Position numbers and translations under genes: made by a program. A stretch of 64,000 nucleotides of DNA from Fibrobacteria bacterium (GTDB taxonomy: Bacteria; Fibrobacterota; Fibrobacteria; UBA11236): positions 1-64,000 of the forward strand of contig JANYDA010000048.1 of NCBI GenBank assembly GCA_025360005.1, written 5' to 3'. The notes beneath the pieces were generated by a model. That model had not been told where the DNA came from, ran no database searches, and saw only the letters and a list, made by a program, of their open reading frames with translations. Shown here in pieces: positions 26,949 to 35,404 of the stretch (positions are counted from its first letter, which is position 1; each line of letters begins with the position of its first letter).

Positions 26949-26977
26949 CGTATTGGGAGGGCGATCCTCCCAATACG
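26949..26977. other. Perfect 12-bp stem-loop between the two cupin paralogues
   Basis: CGTATTGGGAGG (26949-26960) is the exact reverse complement of CCTCCCAATACG (26966-26977), with a 5-nt loop GCGAT. No U tract follows. It lies 57 bp after the first cupin stop and may stabilise the upstream mRNA or partly terminate transcription, giving the two copies unequal expression. Confidence 0.6.
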
Positions 26978-27006
26978 GCGACGGATTAACTTTAGGGTCC
27001 GGCCGG

Positions 27007-27024
27007 AATCCGGAAATCCGGATT
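27007..27024. promoter_or_regulatory. 7-bp inverted repeat upstream of cupin copy 2
   Basis: AATCCGG (27007-27013) and CCGGATT (27018-27024) flank AAAT, a near-symmetrical 18-bp site 30 bp before the start codon at 27054. This size and place fit an operator or a leader hairpin. No similar copy was found upstream of the first paralogue. Confidence 0.3.
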
Positions 27025-27053
27025 TACGGGTAGAATTCATCACGGAGCTTTCG

Positions 27054-28337
27054 ATGCCTGAAGCAGTCGCGGTACCACAGACAGCCAAGAAACCCAATGT
27101 CAAGGCGGCCATCGAAGCCGGGGAGGGAATCCTCCGCTTGGCCCCGTGCTGGGTGCCCCGTTCCTTCCTGATGCCCGGCAAGCGCCTCAAGCTGCATCCG
27201 GATGATTATTACGCCCTGGGCGCGCATCGCGGCGGCATCGACGAACGCTGGTTCGCTTCCACTACGGAAGCCGGCAATGACAACCGCGCGGACGACGAAG
27301 GCCTCAGCTACGTGGTCAGCAACGGGGAGCGCTTTACCTTGCTGGAAGCGGTGATGGCTGAAGGCCCCACCCTCATCGGCAAGAAGATGTGGGACAAGTA
27401 CAAACGCTGGCCCGTGTATTCCAAGTTCTTCGACAACATGGGGCCCATCCCCCATCACATGCATCATAACGAGGATCAGGCCGCCAAGGTGGGGCAGGAG
27501 GGGAAACCCGAATGTTACTACTTCCCGCCGCAACTGAACGCCATCGGCAACAACTTCCCGCACACCTATTTCGGACTCGAGCCCGGCGTCACCAAGGAAG
27601 ACGTCCGCCGCTGCCTGGAGAATTGGAACAAGGGCGACAACGGCATCCTGGACTTGTCCAAGGCCTACCGCCTCAAGCCCGGCACCGGCTGGCACGTGCC
27701 CGCCTGCGTCTTGCATGCGCCCGGTTCCCTGCTTACCTACGAGCCCCAGTGGGGCAGCGACGTATTCGCCATGTACCAGAGCATGGTGGAAGGCCGCCGC
27801 GTGGAATGGGATCTGTTCGTCAAGGACACTCCCGACGAATACAAGCAGGACCTTGATTACCTGGTGAACCAGTTGGATTGGGAAGGCAATGTGGATCCCA
27901 ACTTCCGCGACAACCATTTCCTGGCCCCGATCAACGTGGCCGAGACGTGGACGGAAGGCTACCAGGATCGCTGGGTAGTCTACGGCCGCTTCGGCGGGCC
28001 CAACACGGCTGCGGTCCGGGGCAATCGGGATCTGTTCACGGCCAAGGAATTGACCATCGACCCCGGCGTCAAGGTCACCATCAAGGACGGCGGCGCTTAC
28101 GGTCTCATCACCATGCAAGGCGTGGGCAAGGTCAACAAGCATCGGTTGCAATCGCCCAGTATGATCCGCTACGGAGCCATGACGGAAGACGAAGTGTTCG
28201 TCTCCCATGATGCGGCCACGCGCGGCGTGACTTTCGAGAATACCGGCACGGAACCGCTGGTGACGCTGCGGTATTTCGGTCCGGACGCGAGCCCGGACTC
28301 GCCCCATACCGGCGCGTTCAAGAACATCCGGAAATAA
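27054..28337 (+). CDS. Phosphomannose-isomerase-like cupin protein, copy 2
   Basis: The protein is 427 aa and has the same layout as the preceding paralogue: PVYSKFFDNMGPIPHHMHH for the first histidine cluster and GWHVPACVLHAPGSLLTYEP with QWGSD for the second. It carries a 9-residue insertion (GPNTAAVRG region) before DLFTAKELTIDPGVKV. Both copies keep the metal-binding histidines, so neither looks dead. GGAGC lies 7 nt before the ATG. The tandem arrangement suggests recent duplication with possible division of labour, for example two substrates or a heteromer. Confidence 0.68.
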   Translation: MPEAVAVPQTAKKPNVKAAIEAGEGILRLAPCWVPRSFLMPGKRLKLHPDDYYALGAHRGGIDERWFASTTEAGNDNRADDEGLSYVVSNGERFTLLEAVMAEGPTLIGKKMWDKYKRWPVYSKFFDNMGPIPHHMHHNEDQAAKVGQEGKPECYYFPPQLNAIGNNFPHTYFGLEPGVTKEDVRRCLENWNKGDNGILDLSKAYRLKPGTGWHVPACVLHAPGSLLTYEPQWGSDVFAMYQSMVEGRRVEWDLFVKDTPDEYKQDLDYLVNQLDWEGNVDPNFRDNHFLAPINVAETWTEGYQDRWVVYGRFGGPNTAAVRGNRDLFTAKELTIDPGVKVTIKDGGAYGLITMQGVGKVNKHRLQSPSMIRYGAMTEDEVFVSHDAATRGVTFENTGTEPLVTLRYFGPDASPDSPHTGAFKNIRK

Positions 28338-28498
28338 AAGCGGGCCGGCTCGGGCGGCCGCGCCGTACTTTGGGCGTTAAAGTTGTAGATAAAGAGGGAT
28401 ACGCTGGGATTCGGATCGCGGACTGAAGGTATCTTAACCCAGCGGAACCAGGAAAAACCCGGAAGTCAACCTTACCCATAATCCGCACGGAGTCAATC

Positions 28499-29533
28499 AT
28501 GGCAAATACATTCCCGAAATTACATAACGCGGCTTGGCCCGGACTTGTCGGCAAGGGCGGCAAAGAGCCTGGGGCCGAACCGGTCATTTCCCAGGACAGG
28601 ATGCTGGAGTTGACGGCCAACGCTTCGGTGAACGGCGTCAAGTTCGACGGTATCGATCTATTCCTCTCCCTCCCCCACACGGATCTGGAATCCAGCGACG
28701 ACGATCTCAAGAAGCTGGCCGACAAGGTCGCGGCCAAGAACCTGGTCATCGGATCCATCGTCGCGCCCATCTGGGGCGGCGGCGGCGCCTTCGGGACGGA
28801 AGAGGACCGGAAGAACTACCTGAACATGCTCAGGAAGTCCTGCGTCCTCGGCAAAAAGCTGAAGGACATCGGCATCCGCAAGTACGGCATCATCCGCATC
28901 GACACGGCCAACAGCCCCGCCAACTTCGCCAAGGACCCGATAGGGAACCAGAAGAAGAACATCGAGACCATCAAGGAAGCCGCCAAGATAGCGGAGAGCT
29001 ACGGCGAACAGTTGGCCATCGAAGGCGAGATCTGCTGGGGCGGCATGCACGGCTGGAAATCCCTGCTGGAAATCCTCAACGGCGTCGACAACCCCAAGAC
29101 CGTCGGCATCCAGGCGGACATGGCGCATACCCTGCTCTTCATGCTGGGTTACAATGCCGAGGAAGATGCTTTGGTGCCCAAGGGATTCAATTGGGAGAAG
29201 GACGCGTTCGACAAAGGCTATCAGGCCCTTACGGACAAGCTGCGGCCATGGGTCAAGGACTTCCACGTGGCGCAGAACGACGCGACCGCATTCGGCTCCG
29301 GTTCCCATGATAAGACCGGGCGCCATTGCCCCGTGGACGACAAGAACGGCAAACTGGATATCCCCTACCATGCCGGCTTTTGGCTGCGGGACAAAAATCA
29401 CCAGCATATCGACATCAAGCATATGTGCTGGGACGGCTGCATGTTCCCGAACGCGCTCATGGAGCAGCAGGAAACCTGGAACAAGATCCTGGGCGCGATG
29501 GCGGCGGTCCGGGAGAAACACGGCTGGAACTGA
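28499..29533 (+). CDS. Sugar phosphate isomerase/epimerase, xylose-isomerase-like TIM barrel
   Basis: The protein is 344 aa. Segments fit the AP-endonuclease-2/xylose-isomerase-like barrel: KFDGIDLFLSLP, the Glu on a strand in LAIEGEICWGG, VGIQADMAHTL, KDFHVAQNDAT and HIDIKHMCWDGC. The Glu/Asp/His set could bind a divalent metal. Several family members isomerise or epimerise keto-sugars. GGAG precedes the ATG. It lies between the cupin pair and a Gfo/Idh/MocA dehydrogenase, a combination common in catabolic clusters for unusual sugars, uronates or inositols. The substrate is unknown. Confidence 0.75.
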   Translation: MANTFPKLHNAAWPGLVGKGGKEPGAEPVISQDRMLELTANASVNGVKFDGIDLFLSLPHTDLESSDDDLKKLADKVAAKNLVIGSIVAPIWGGGGAFGTEEDRKNYLNMLRKSCVLGKKLKDIGIRKYGIIRIDTANSPANFAKDPIGNQKKNIETIKEAAKIAESYGEQLAIEGEICWGGMHGWKSLLEILNGVDNPKTVGIQADMAHTLLFMLGYNAEEDALVPKGFNWEKDAFDKGYQALTDKLRPWVKDFHVAQNDATAFGSGSHDKTGRHCPVDDKNGKLDIPYHAGFWLRDKNHQHIDIKHMCWDGCMFPNALMEQQETWNKILGAMAAVREKHGWN

Positions 29534-29624
29534 AACAGCCCTGACTCGCGCCGACGATGGCGCGTTCAAGCACCTGAAGCCCTAAACGACTTCCACTCCA
29601 TTACATCATATAGGGGACTACGGC

Positions 29625-30773
29625 ATGGCCAAGAAAAAACTGAATGTAGGCATGGTGGGTTACGGCTTCATGGGCCGTACCCATTCCAACGCCTTCCGCA
29701 AGGTGAGCAACTTCTTCGACAACGAGCACGTGCCCGTTCTCAAGGCCATCGCCGGTCGCAACGAAACGAACGTGAAGGCCTTCGCCGAGCAATGGGGCTA
29801 TGAGTCCATCGAGACCGACTGGCGCAAGCTGATCGATCGCAAGGACATCGACGTAATCGATATCTGCACGCCCAACGACAGCCACATGGAAATCGCCATC
29901 GCCGCGGCCCAGGCCGGCAAGATGGTCATGTGCGAAAAGCCTTTGGCACGCAATGCCGAAGAGGGCGAGAAAATGGTGGCCGCCGTGGAAGGCGCTAAGG
30001 TGCTGAACACCGTCTGGTACAATTACCGCCGCGTGCCGGCCGTGACCATGGCCAAGCAGCTTATCGACGAAGGCCGTCTCGGCCGCATCTTCCATTATCG
30101 CGCCAACTTCCTGCAGGACTGGACCATCTCCGCGGACCTGCCCCAAGGCGGTGCCGGGCTTTGGCGCCTGGACGCGGCCGCGGCCGGATCCGGCGTCACC
30201 GGGGATTTGCTGGCGCATTGCATCGATACGGCCATCTGGCTGAACGGTTCCATCAAAAACGTCACGGGCATGACGGAAACCTTCATCAAGGAGCGCAAGC
30301 ATACCTTGACGGGCAAGGTGGAAAAGGTGGGCATCGAGGATGCTTGCTCTTTCCTGGCGCGTTTCCAGAACGGGTCGCTGGGGCTTTTCGAGTCCACCCG
30401 CTACGCCCGCGGCCACAAGGCACTGTACACCTTCGAGATCAACGGCGAGCATGCCTCCATCAAATGGGATCTCCACGATCTGCACCGGCTTGAATGGTTC
30501 GATCATCGCGACGAAAGCAAGCTGCGCGGATGGAAGTCCATCCACATCACCGACGGGGATCAGCCGTATATGAAGAACTGGTGGGTGCCGGGACTCCAGA
30601 TCGGTTATGAGCATACCTTCGTCCACCAAGTGGCGGATTTCCTGGCCAACGTGGCCCAGGGCAAGTCCACCAGCCCCACCTTCCGCGAGGCTTTGGAAAC
30701 CACCCGCATCTGCGACGCGGTGTTGGATTCCGCCAAAACCGGCAAGTGGATGGATGTGAAGAACCAGGGCTAA
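29625..30773 (+). CDS. Gfo/Idh/MocA-family NAD(P)-dependent oxidoreductase
   Basis: The protein is 382 aa. The N-terminal Rossmann fold shows [26 protein letters not shown] gives the EKP motif with the catalytic-site lysine, and [28 protein letters not shown] carries the downstream GD-xxH region of the family. Members oxidise or reduce sugars and cyclitols at a ring carbon. GGGGA precedes the ATG. It is the last gene of the 24.3-30.8 kb cluster; a hairpin follows at 30832. The exact substrate cannot be read from sequence. Confidence 0.9.
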   Translation: MAKKKLNVGMVGYGFMGRTHSNAFRKVSNFFDNEHVPVLKAIAGRNETNVKAFAEQWGYESIETDWRKLIDRKDIDVIDICTPNDSHMEIAIAAAQAGKMVMCEKPLARNAEEGEKMVAAVEGAKVLNTVWYNYRRVPAVTMAKQLIDEGRLGRIFHYRANFLQDWTISADLPQGGAGLWRLDAAAAGSGVTGDLLAHCIDTAIWLNGSIKNVTGMTETFIKERKHTLTGKVEKVGIEDACSFLARFQNGSLGLFESTRYARGHKALYTFEINGEHASIKWDLHDLHRLEWFDHRDESKLRGWKSIHITDGDQPYMKNWWVPGLQIGYEHTFVHQVADFLANVAQGKSTSPTFREALETTRICDAVLDSAKTGKWMDVKNQG

Positions 30774-30831
30774 CGGCTTCGGCTTTCAAGTGTAGAGCCT
30801 GGAACCCAGGCCTCCAGCGAGCGTGGCAAAA

Positions 30832-30850
30832 GCACCATTTTCCATGGTGC
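30832..30850 (+). terminator. Hairpin after the Gfo/Idh/MocA gene
   Basis: GCACCAT (30832-30838) pairs exactly with ATGGTGC (30844-30850) over a TTTCC loop, 59 bp beyond the stop codon. The following sequence is CCCCTCGCCTTTT, a poor U tract, so this is only a candidate terminator. Confidence 0.4.
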
Positions 30851-31020
30851 CCCTCGCCTTTTCGGTTCCCTAATTCCGGAATATCCCGTTCGCTCACATC
30901 CAGAGAGCGCTTCCTGAAGGCGCTACTGCCCAATCTCGCTTTGGCGGATCGTACATTATGCGCCGGATGCGAGGGACAATTCCCATGCGTCCATTCGTCT
31001 ATACCCGTAGGAGGATTAAT

Positions 31021-32244
31021 ATGACCCAAAAATTTCGCGCCATAGGATTCGCACTCGCCGCTTTCGGCCTATTCGCTTGCAACCAGGATGAAAAGGTGGC
31101 GGCCCCATCCGGTTCCGAGGGAACGGGCAGCGCCCGTTTTGAACTGCCCGCCATCCCCGCTGGTTTCCTGGCCAAGACCAGCGCCGGTTCCAAAGCGGTT
31201 TTTTCGCTTACCATTTCCGGCCAGGGCATGACCCCGATCCAGAAATCCTGGACCCTGGGCAATGCCGGCGGCAATCAAGTCACCGTTACCGGCATACCCG
31301 CGGGATTCATCCGCACCTTTTACGGACGTTTGTCATCGTCCTCCCTCGACACCACCAAGAAGGATACCGGCGCCGTCTACGAAGGGTGGGACAGCGCCTT
31401 TGTCGATCGCGATCAGGTCGCGGAAGTGCATCTCTATCTGCGCAAGAAAGGCAAAGGCTCCGCGCATGTTTGCGTGGACGTGGAAGGATTGCCGCCGGAT
31501 TCCTCTTGCATCCCGCGGACCCATATCACCAATTTCGCCGGTTGTTGGGCGGTGCAAATCACCAAGCTGGGCAAGACTCCCAAGACGGATACCGTCTTCA
31601 AGGGCAAGCTGAAAATCAACCAATGGGACACCAGCCTGAGTTCCACCATCACATGGCCTTCCGGCAAACGCGATTCTTCTTTCGGCTATGTCGGCCAAGG
31701 CGGTGATACGGCGTTCCTAGGGTATGGAGGCGGCAGCTTCCGGTTCAAGGGCGTTCTCGATTCCAGCGGACTCACCTTGCGGGGCGATTTTAATGACAGC
31801 CTGAGGCGTATCGCGGGAGCATTGGTGGGGACGTCCACGGCCTGCGATACCGTGGTGCCTCCCAACAACGCTTCCGCCTGTTTCGATGTGTCCCAGACGC
31901 TGGTGAAAGGCAAAAGCGGCACGGGCCGGTTGTCCCTTTCTTCGGTGGGAAATTTTTATGGCGGCGCCTTCCATTGGAACGGTTTCCCCACCATGAATGT
32001 TCGGGGCGAGTCGTCCTTGCAAGGATCCATCCTGGATTCCGCCGCCATCAGTCTGATGGGAGTGCTTCCCAAAGGCATGGCGGACAGTTCGGTGCAGCAG
32101 GACAGCATGTTCTACCGAATAAACCTGCCCGGCGCGGGAACCGGCAAGGGCAACATATTCCGCTTGTTGCCCACCACTTTGAGCCCGGCCGGAACCTGGA
32201 CGGCAACGCGTTCCAAGTGCACGGCCAAGGATACCCTGCCCTGA
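31021..32244 (+). CDS. Lipoprotein of unknown function, paralogue 1
   Basis: The protein is 407 aa. The signal ends in a lipobox FGLFACN (Cys about 20). Domain A (about 35-160) has FELPAIPAGFLA, FSLTISGQGMTPI, VTGIPAGF and a strand VAEVHLYLRKKG. A cysteine-containing segment, HVCVDVEGLPPDSSC, follows, and then beta-rich modules around TNFAGCWAVQITK and ACFDVSQTLVKGK. The start is fixed by AGGAGG about 8 nt upstream of ATG 31021. The next gene has the same architecture, so they are paralogues. Function unknown; a surface-displayed beta protein is likely. Confidence 0.75.
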   Translation: MTQKFRAIGFALAAFGLFACNQDEKVAAPSGSEGTGSARFELPAIPAGFLAKTSAGSKAVFSLTISGQGMTPIQKSWTLGNAGGNQVTVTGIPAGFIRTFYGRLSSSSLDTTKKDTGAVYEGWDSAFVDRDQVAEVHLYLRKKGKGSAHVCVDVEGLPPDSSCIPRTHITNFAGCWAVQITKLGKTPKTDTVFKGKLKINQWDTSLSSTITWPSGKRDSSFGYVGQGGDTAFLGYGGGSFRFKGVLDSSGLTLRGDFNDSLRRIAGALVGTSTACDTVVPPNNASACFDVSQTLVKGKSGTGRLSLSSVGNFYGGAFHWNGFPTMNVRGESSLQGSILDSAAISLMGVLPKGMADSSVQQDSMFYRINLPGAGTGKGNIFRLLPTTLSPAGTWTATRSKCTAKDTLP

Positions 32245-32284
32245 CTTTTCCGGATTGACCCGCCCGGGGACCCTTGGCCCGGGG

Positions 32285-32307
32285 AGCGCTCTCGTTATGT
32301 GAGCGCT
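32285..32307 (+). terminator. Stem-loop terminator candidate after lipoprotein 1
   Basis: AGCGCTC (32285-32291) pairs with GAGCGCT (32301-32307), followed by TTTCC. It lies 41 bp after the lipoprotein stop. The short U tract makes it a fair intrinsic terminator candidate. A TTTTTT run near 32333 lies farther downstream without a clear stem. Confidence 0.45.
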
Positions 32308-32411
32308 TTCCGCCCGCCGAAGGCTCCGGATTCTTTTTTCCGCGTTTACATTGAAGTGAAGTTGAATCGCGCTCCGCAACAGTTCCGCAGCAATGAACCC
32401 AAGGGGATGGC

Positions 32412-33434
32412 ATGAAACCCGATGGCTTCCATTATGTACTGGCTTTCGGGCTGCTGGCCCTTACCGCTTGCGATTCGGAGCGGCCTACTTCCGCCGCCGA
32501 AGAGAATGCGCCCGTGCCCGCCCACTTTGGATCCGCGCGCATCCAACTGCCCAACCTGCCGGCGGGCTATCCTGGGCCCGTCGCCATTCGCGACTCCTCC
32601 GTTCCATCCTCCGGCGGGGAAGCGCTTTTCCGCTTGACCATCAGCGGGCCCGGCATGGAGCCGCAGGTAAGAAGCTGGATTCTCCAGCCCGTCATGAAGG
32701 ATCCCATCCTCATCTCCGGCATTCCGGAGGGGACGCGCAGAATCTTTTCCGGAAGCCTGGCGTGGCTGGATTCGAATACCCGGGATACCCTCATCACCCA
32801 TGAAGGGGCGGACACGGTAGCCATCGCGCGGGGCCGGGTTGCGGGTTTGGTCCTGCGACTGCGCAAGGTGACCGGCGGATCCGCCAACATTTGCCTGGAA
32901 GTGGAAGGCTGGTCGGATTCCTCATGCGTTATCGTTCCGCCGGTTCCCGTGATCCCGCCCCCTCCGCCGGATAGCGCGGACACCCTGGGTAACATGGGTG
33001 ATACGGTGATATCCTGCTGGAACGTAACCCAGCAACTGGTGAACGGCATGGGCGGCAAGGGCGAATTCTGGTTGCTGCAATTTCCGGGGCGAGGCTCGGC
33101 GCGCGGGTTCTTCCTGTGGGACGGCTATCCCGCCATGTGGGTGACCAATGAGGGCGCACCCGTGCTCAACTCGCCGCTTTACCTCTACGGGAATATGCCC
33201 GCGGGCATGGCCGGCGCTCCGGAAGACGCTCCGCATCACGCGCATTACAAAGCCAAGGTTGCCGAGGATGGGAGCCTGCAAGCCGGGACCATCTACCAAA
33301 GGCTGGGCGGCGGCGAATATACGACCGATGATGCCTGGGGCGCCTGGGGCGGCGCCCGGAAACCATGCTCCGATAGGGCGACGCGTTTTCTATTGCAGGG
33401 CGGTTTTCCCAAGGTCGCGGCCGGGGGTCGATAG
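32412..33434 (+). CDS. Lipoprotein of unknown function, paralogue 2
   Basis: The protein is 340 aa. A lipobox LLALTACD (Cys about 18) is followed by the same module as the preceding gene: ARIQLPNLPAGY, FRLTISGPGMEPQ, ISGIPEGTRRIFSG, VAGLVLRLRKV and NICLEVEGWSDSSC. A proline run (VPPVPVIPPPPPDSA) separates this from a beta-rich C-terminal module with SCWNVTQQLVNGMGGKGEFW. The second gene lacks one middle module found in paralogue 1. Start codon ATG 32412; only a weak AAGGGGA lies upstream. The gene converges with the DUF72 gene. Function unknown. Confidence 0.72.
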   Translation: MKPDGFHYVLAFGLLALTACDSERPTSAAEENAPVPAHFGSARIQLPNLPAGYPGPVAIRDSSVPSSGGEALFRLTISGPGMEPQVRSWILQPVMKDPILISGIPEGTRRIFSGSLAWLDSNTRDTLITHEGADTVAIARGRVAGLVLRLRKVTGGSANICLEVEGWSDSSCVIVPPVPVIPPPPPDSADTLGNMGDTVISCWNVTQQLVNGMGGKGEFWLLQFPGRGSARGFFLWDGYPAMWVTNEGAPVLNSPLYLYGNMPAGMAGAPEDAPHHAHYKAKVAEDGSLQAGTIYQRLGGGEYTTDDAWGAWGGARKPCSDRATRFLLQGGFPKVAAGGR

Positions 33435-33454
33435 GTTGCCAACACCTTATTAGG

Positions 33455-34372
33455 TCATAAGGCCAAGCTGGGTTCTTCTTCGGCGCCTTGCAGCCTTGGC
33501 TGCCGCAGATCCAAGCCCGTGGCCTTCCCAAGGCCCGCGATGAAATGCGCGCTCAGCTCCACGGTGCGATCCTTCGGATCGAGGTGCGTGTAGAAGTAGA
33601 GATCCCGTAAACCCTGGTCCATCCATTTCCGGATGCGTAGCGACCAGCCGTCCAGGCGCCGGAAGTCCACGGCATCCCCGGCGTGCCCGTTGAAGCGGAT
33701 GAATGCGGAGGACGTGGTTAGCCTTTGATGCAGCGCATCCCTGCGCCCCGGCGTATCGTCGATGATGGAAGTGACGCCATGCGCTGCCAGCAAATCGAAG
33801 AAGCGATGCTTGGCGCCGTCCTGGAACCATCCGGCATGCCTCACTTCCAAGGCCAGGGGAATGGTTCCCGTCTGCGCGTCCAGGAAACGTTCCAACTCGG
33901 CGAAGCGGGACGGGCCGAATTGTTCGGGGAATTGCAGAAAGAAAAGCCCCAGCTTGTTCCCGAAGGCCAGCGCGCTTTCGCAATGGGCCGCGAACTTCCG
34001 CCATACGCCGTCCAGGTTGGGCACATGGGTGACATCCATGGGGACCTTGGGGCAGAAGCGGAAATCCTCCGGCACTTCCGCCGCCCATTGGGCGGCTTTG
34101 CCCGGGATCAGGCCATAGCCGGTAGAGTTGAGCTCCAGGGAATTGAATTGCCGCGCGTAGCAAGCCAGCCGCTTGGATTTAGGGGTGCGGGGCGGGCAGA
34201 GCTTCTTGGCCATGGCATCGTCCTGCCAGATGGGGCAACCCGCATGCACGCTCAGGCGCAACCGGCTTTTTCCTTCCGATTCGCTTTGGGCCAAGCGGGC
34301 CGCGGTGGCGGGGTGATCGGGCGGCAAGCTGAAATCGATGCCGCTGATATCTTCGACCTTCCCGAAATCCAT
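33455..34372 (-). CDS. DUF72 (YecE-like) family protein
   Basis: The protein is 305 aa and fits the DUF72 TIM-barrel family: VHAGCPIWQ, YARQFNSLELNSTGYGL, FRFCPKVPMDVTH, LGLFFLQFPEQFGPS, ALEVRHAGWF, SIIDDTPGRRDALH, FIRFNGHAG and LYFYTHLDP. The family is widespread, and its biochemical role is not established. An AGGAGGG-type site lies before the ATG at 34372. The gene is upstream of, but not clearly in, the ABC importer operon (the importer reads in the same direction and ends 75 bp before it). Confidence 0.9.
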   Translation of the reverse strand: MDFGKVEDISGIDFSLPPDHPATAARLAQSESEGKSRLRLSVHAGCPIWQDDAMAKKLCPPRTPKSKRLACYARQFNSLELNSTGYGLIPGKAAQWAAEVPEDFRFCPKVPMDVTHVPNLDGVWRKFAAHCESALAFGNKLGLFFLQFPEQFGPSRFAELERFLDAQTGTIPLALEVRHAGWFQDGAKHRFFDLLAAHGVTSIIDDTPGRRDALHQRLTTSSAFIRFNGHAGDAVDFRRLDGWSLRIRKWMDQGLRDLYFYTHLDPKDRTVELSAHFIAGLGKATGLDLRQPRLQGAEEEPSLAL

Positions 34373-34447
34373 GCGCCCTCCTATGAGCCGGGGAGTCCCC
34401 GATCGGAAAATGCCTTTTTCCTTGCCGCCGGGAAAGCGTTCCGGCGA

Positions 34448-35404
34448 TCAGGGCTTGGATCCCAATCGATCCAATCCCATCGCTCCGATAATGATGGCCC
34501 CCACCACTATATTCTGGAGATAGTTGGGGATGCCCGCCATGTTGCAGCCGTTGCGGAGCACGGCCATCAGCAAGGCGCCCAGCAAGGAGCCGGCTGCGCG
34601 GCCCTGGCCTCCGCGCAGCGATCCTCCCCCGATGACAACCGCGGCGATGATATCCAATTCCATGCCTTCCGCGGCGGTGGGATCGCCCAAGGTGAGATTG
34701 GCGAATTGCAGAACGCCCGCCAGCCCGGCCAAGGCGCCCCCCAGCATATAAATGAGCAGGCGCCGGCGCACCACGGGAACGCCGCACAGCCTGGCGGTGG
34801 CTTCATTGGATCCCAGGGCATACACGTGGCGCCCGAAAACGGTATAACGCAGGATCACGGAGACGGCCGCGGCCAGGAGCAAAAGCACCCAGACTCCCGG
34901 GGCCAGCCACAACCAGGCCGGCGCGGGATCGACCTCCATCAATCCGTTCAGCCAAGTGGCGGGTGCGGTAACGGTTTGCTCATGGGCCAGCCATTTGGCG
35001 CCGCCCCGGAAAATCTGCATGGTACCCAGGGTCACGATAAAGGGTACGATGCGCAAACGCGCGGACAGGAATCCGTTGCAGAGACCGCCTAAGGCTCCCA
35101 CCGCTACTGCGCCCGCGCCCGCGGCCCACGGCAGCCAAACCGGCACGGCCTCCCCGTACAAGTTGAGGATGCGGGCCATGGCTACGGTGGCAAAAGCGAT
35201 AAGCGATCCCACGCTGAGATCGATCCCGCCGCTGATGATGACGAAAGTCATGCCCATCGCCCCCACGCCCACGATCACGGATTGGGTCAGGATGGTTTTC
35301 AGGTTATAGGCCCCATGGAAAGCGGCCGGACCGAGCGCGGTGAATAGCAGGAATGATCCCGCCAATCCCAGATAGGGAACCAATCCGCGCAGCTTCGCCC
35401 TCAT
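34448..35404 (-). CDS. Ribose/rhamnose-type sugar ABC transporter permease
   Basis: The protein is 318 aa with about 8-10 hydrophobic helices. Family segments are MTFVIISGGIDLSVGS (the GGIDLSVG signature of RbsC-type permeases), LGTMQIFRGG, ALGSNEATARLCGV and EGMELDIIAAVVIGGGSLRGGQG. The inner-membrane permease works as a homodimer or with a partner. ATG 35404 overlaps the TGA of the ATPase gene (ATGA), so they are coupled. Only one permease is encoded, whereas classical rhamnose importers (RhaPQ) have two. The named sugar cannot be inferred from the permease alone. Confidence 0.92.
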   Translation of the reverse strand: MRAKLRGLVPYLGLAGSFLLFTALGPAAFHGAYNLKTILTQSVIVGVGAMGMTFVIISGGIDLSVGSLIAFATVAMARILNLYGEAVPVWLPWAAGAGAVAVGALGGLCNGFLSARLRIVPFIVTLGTMQIFRGGAKWLAHEQTVTAPATWLNGLMEVDPAPAWLWLAPGVWVLLLLAAAVSVILRYTVFGRHVYALGSNEATARLCGVPVVRRRLLIYMLGGALAGLAGVLQFANLTLGDPTAAEGMELDIIAAVVIGGGSLRGGQGRAAGSLLGALLMAVLRNGCNMAGIPNYLQNIVVGAIIIGAMGLDRLGSKP

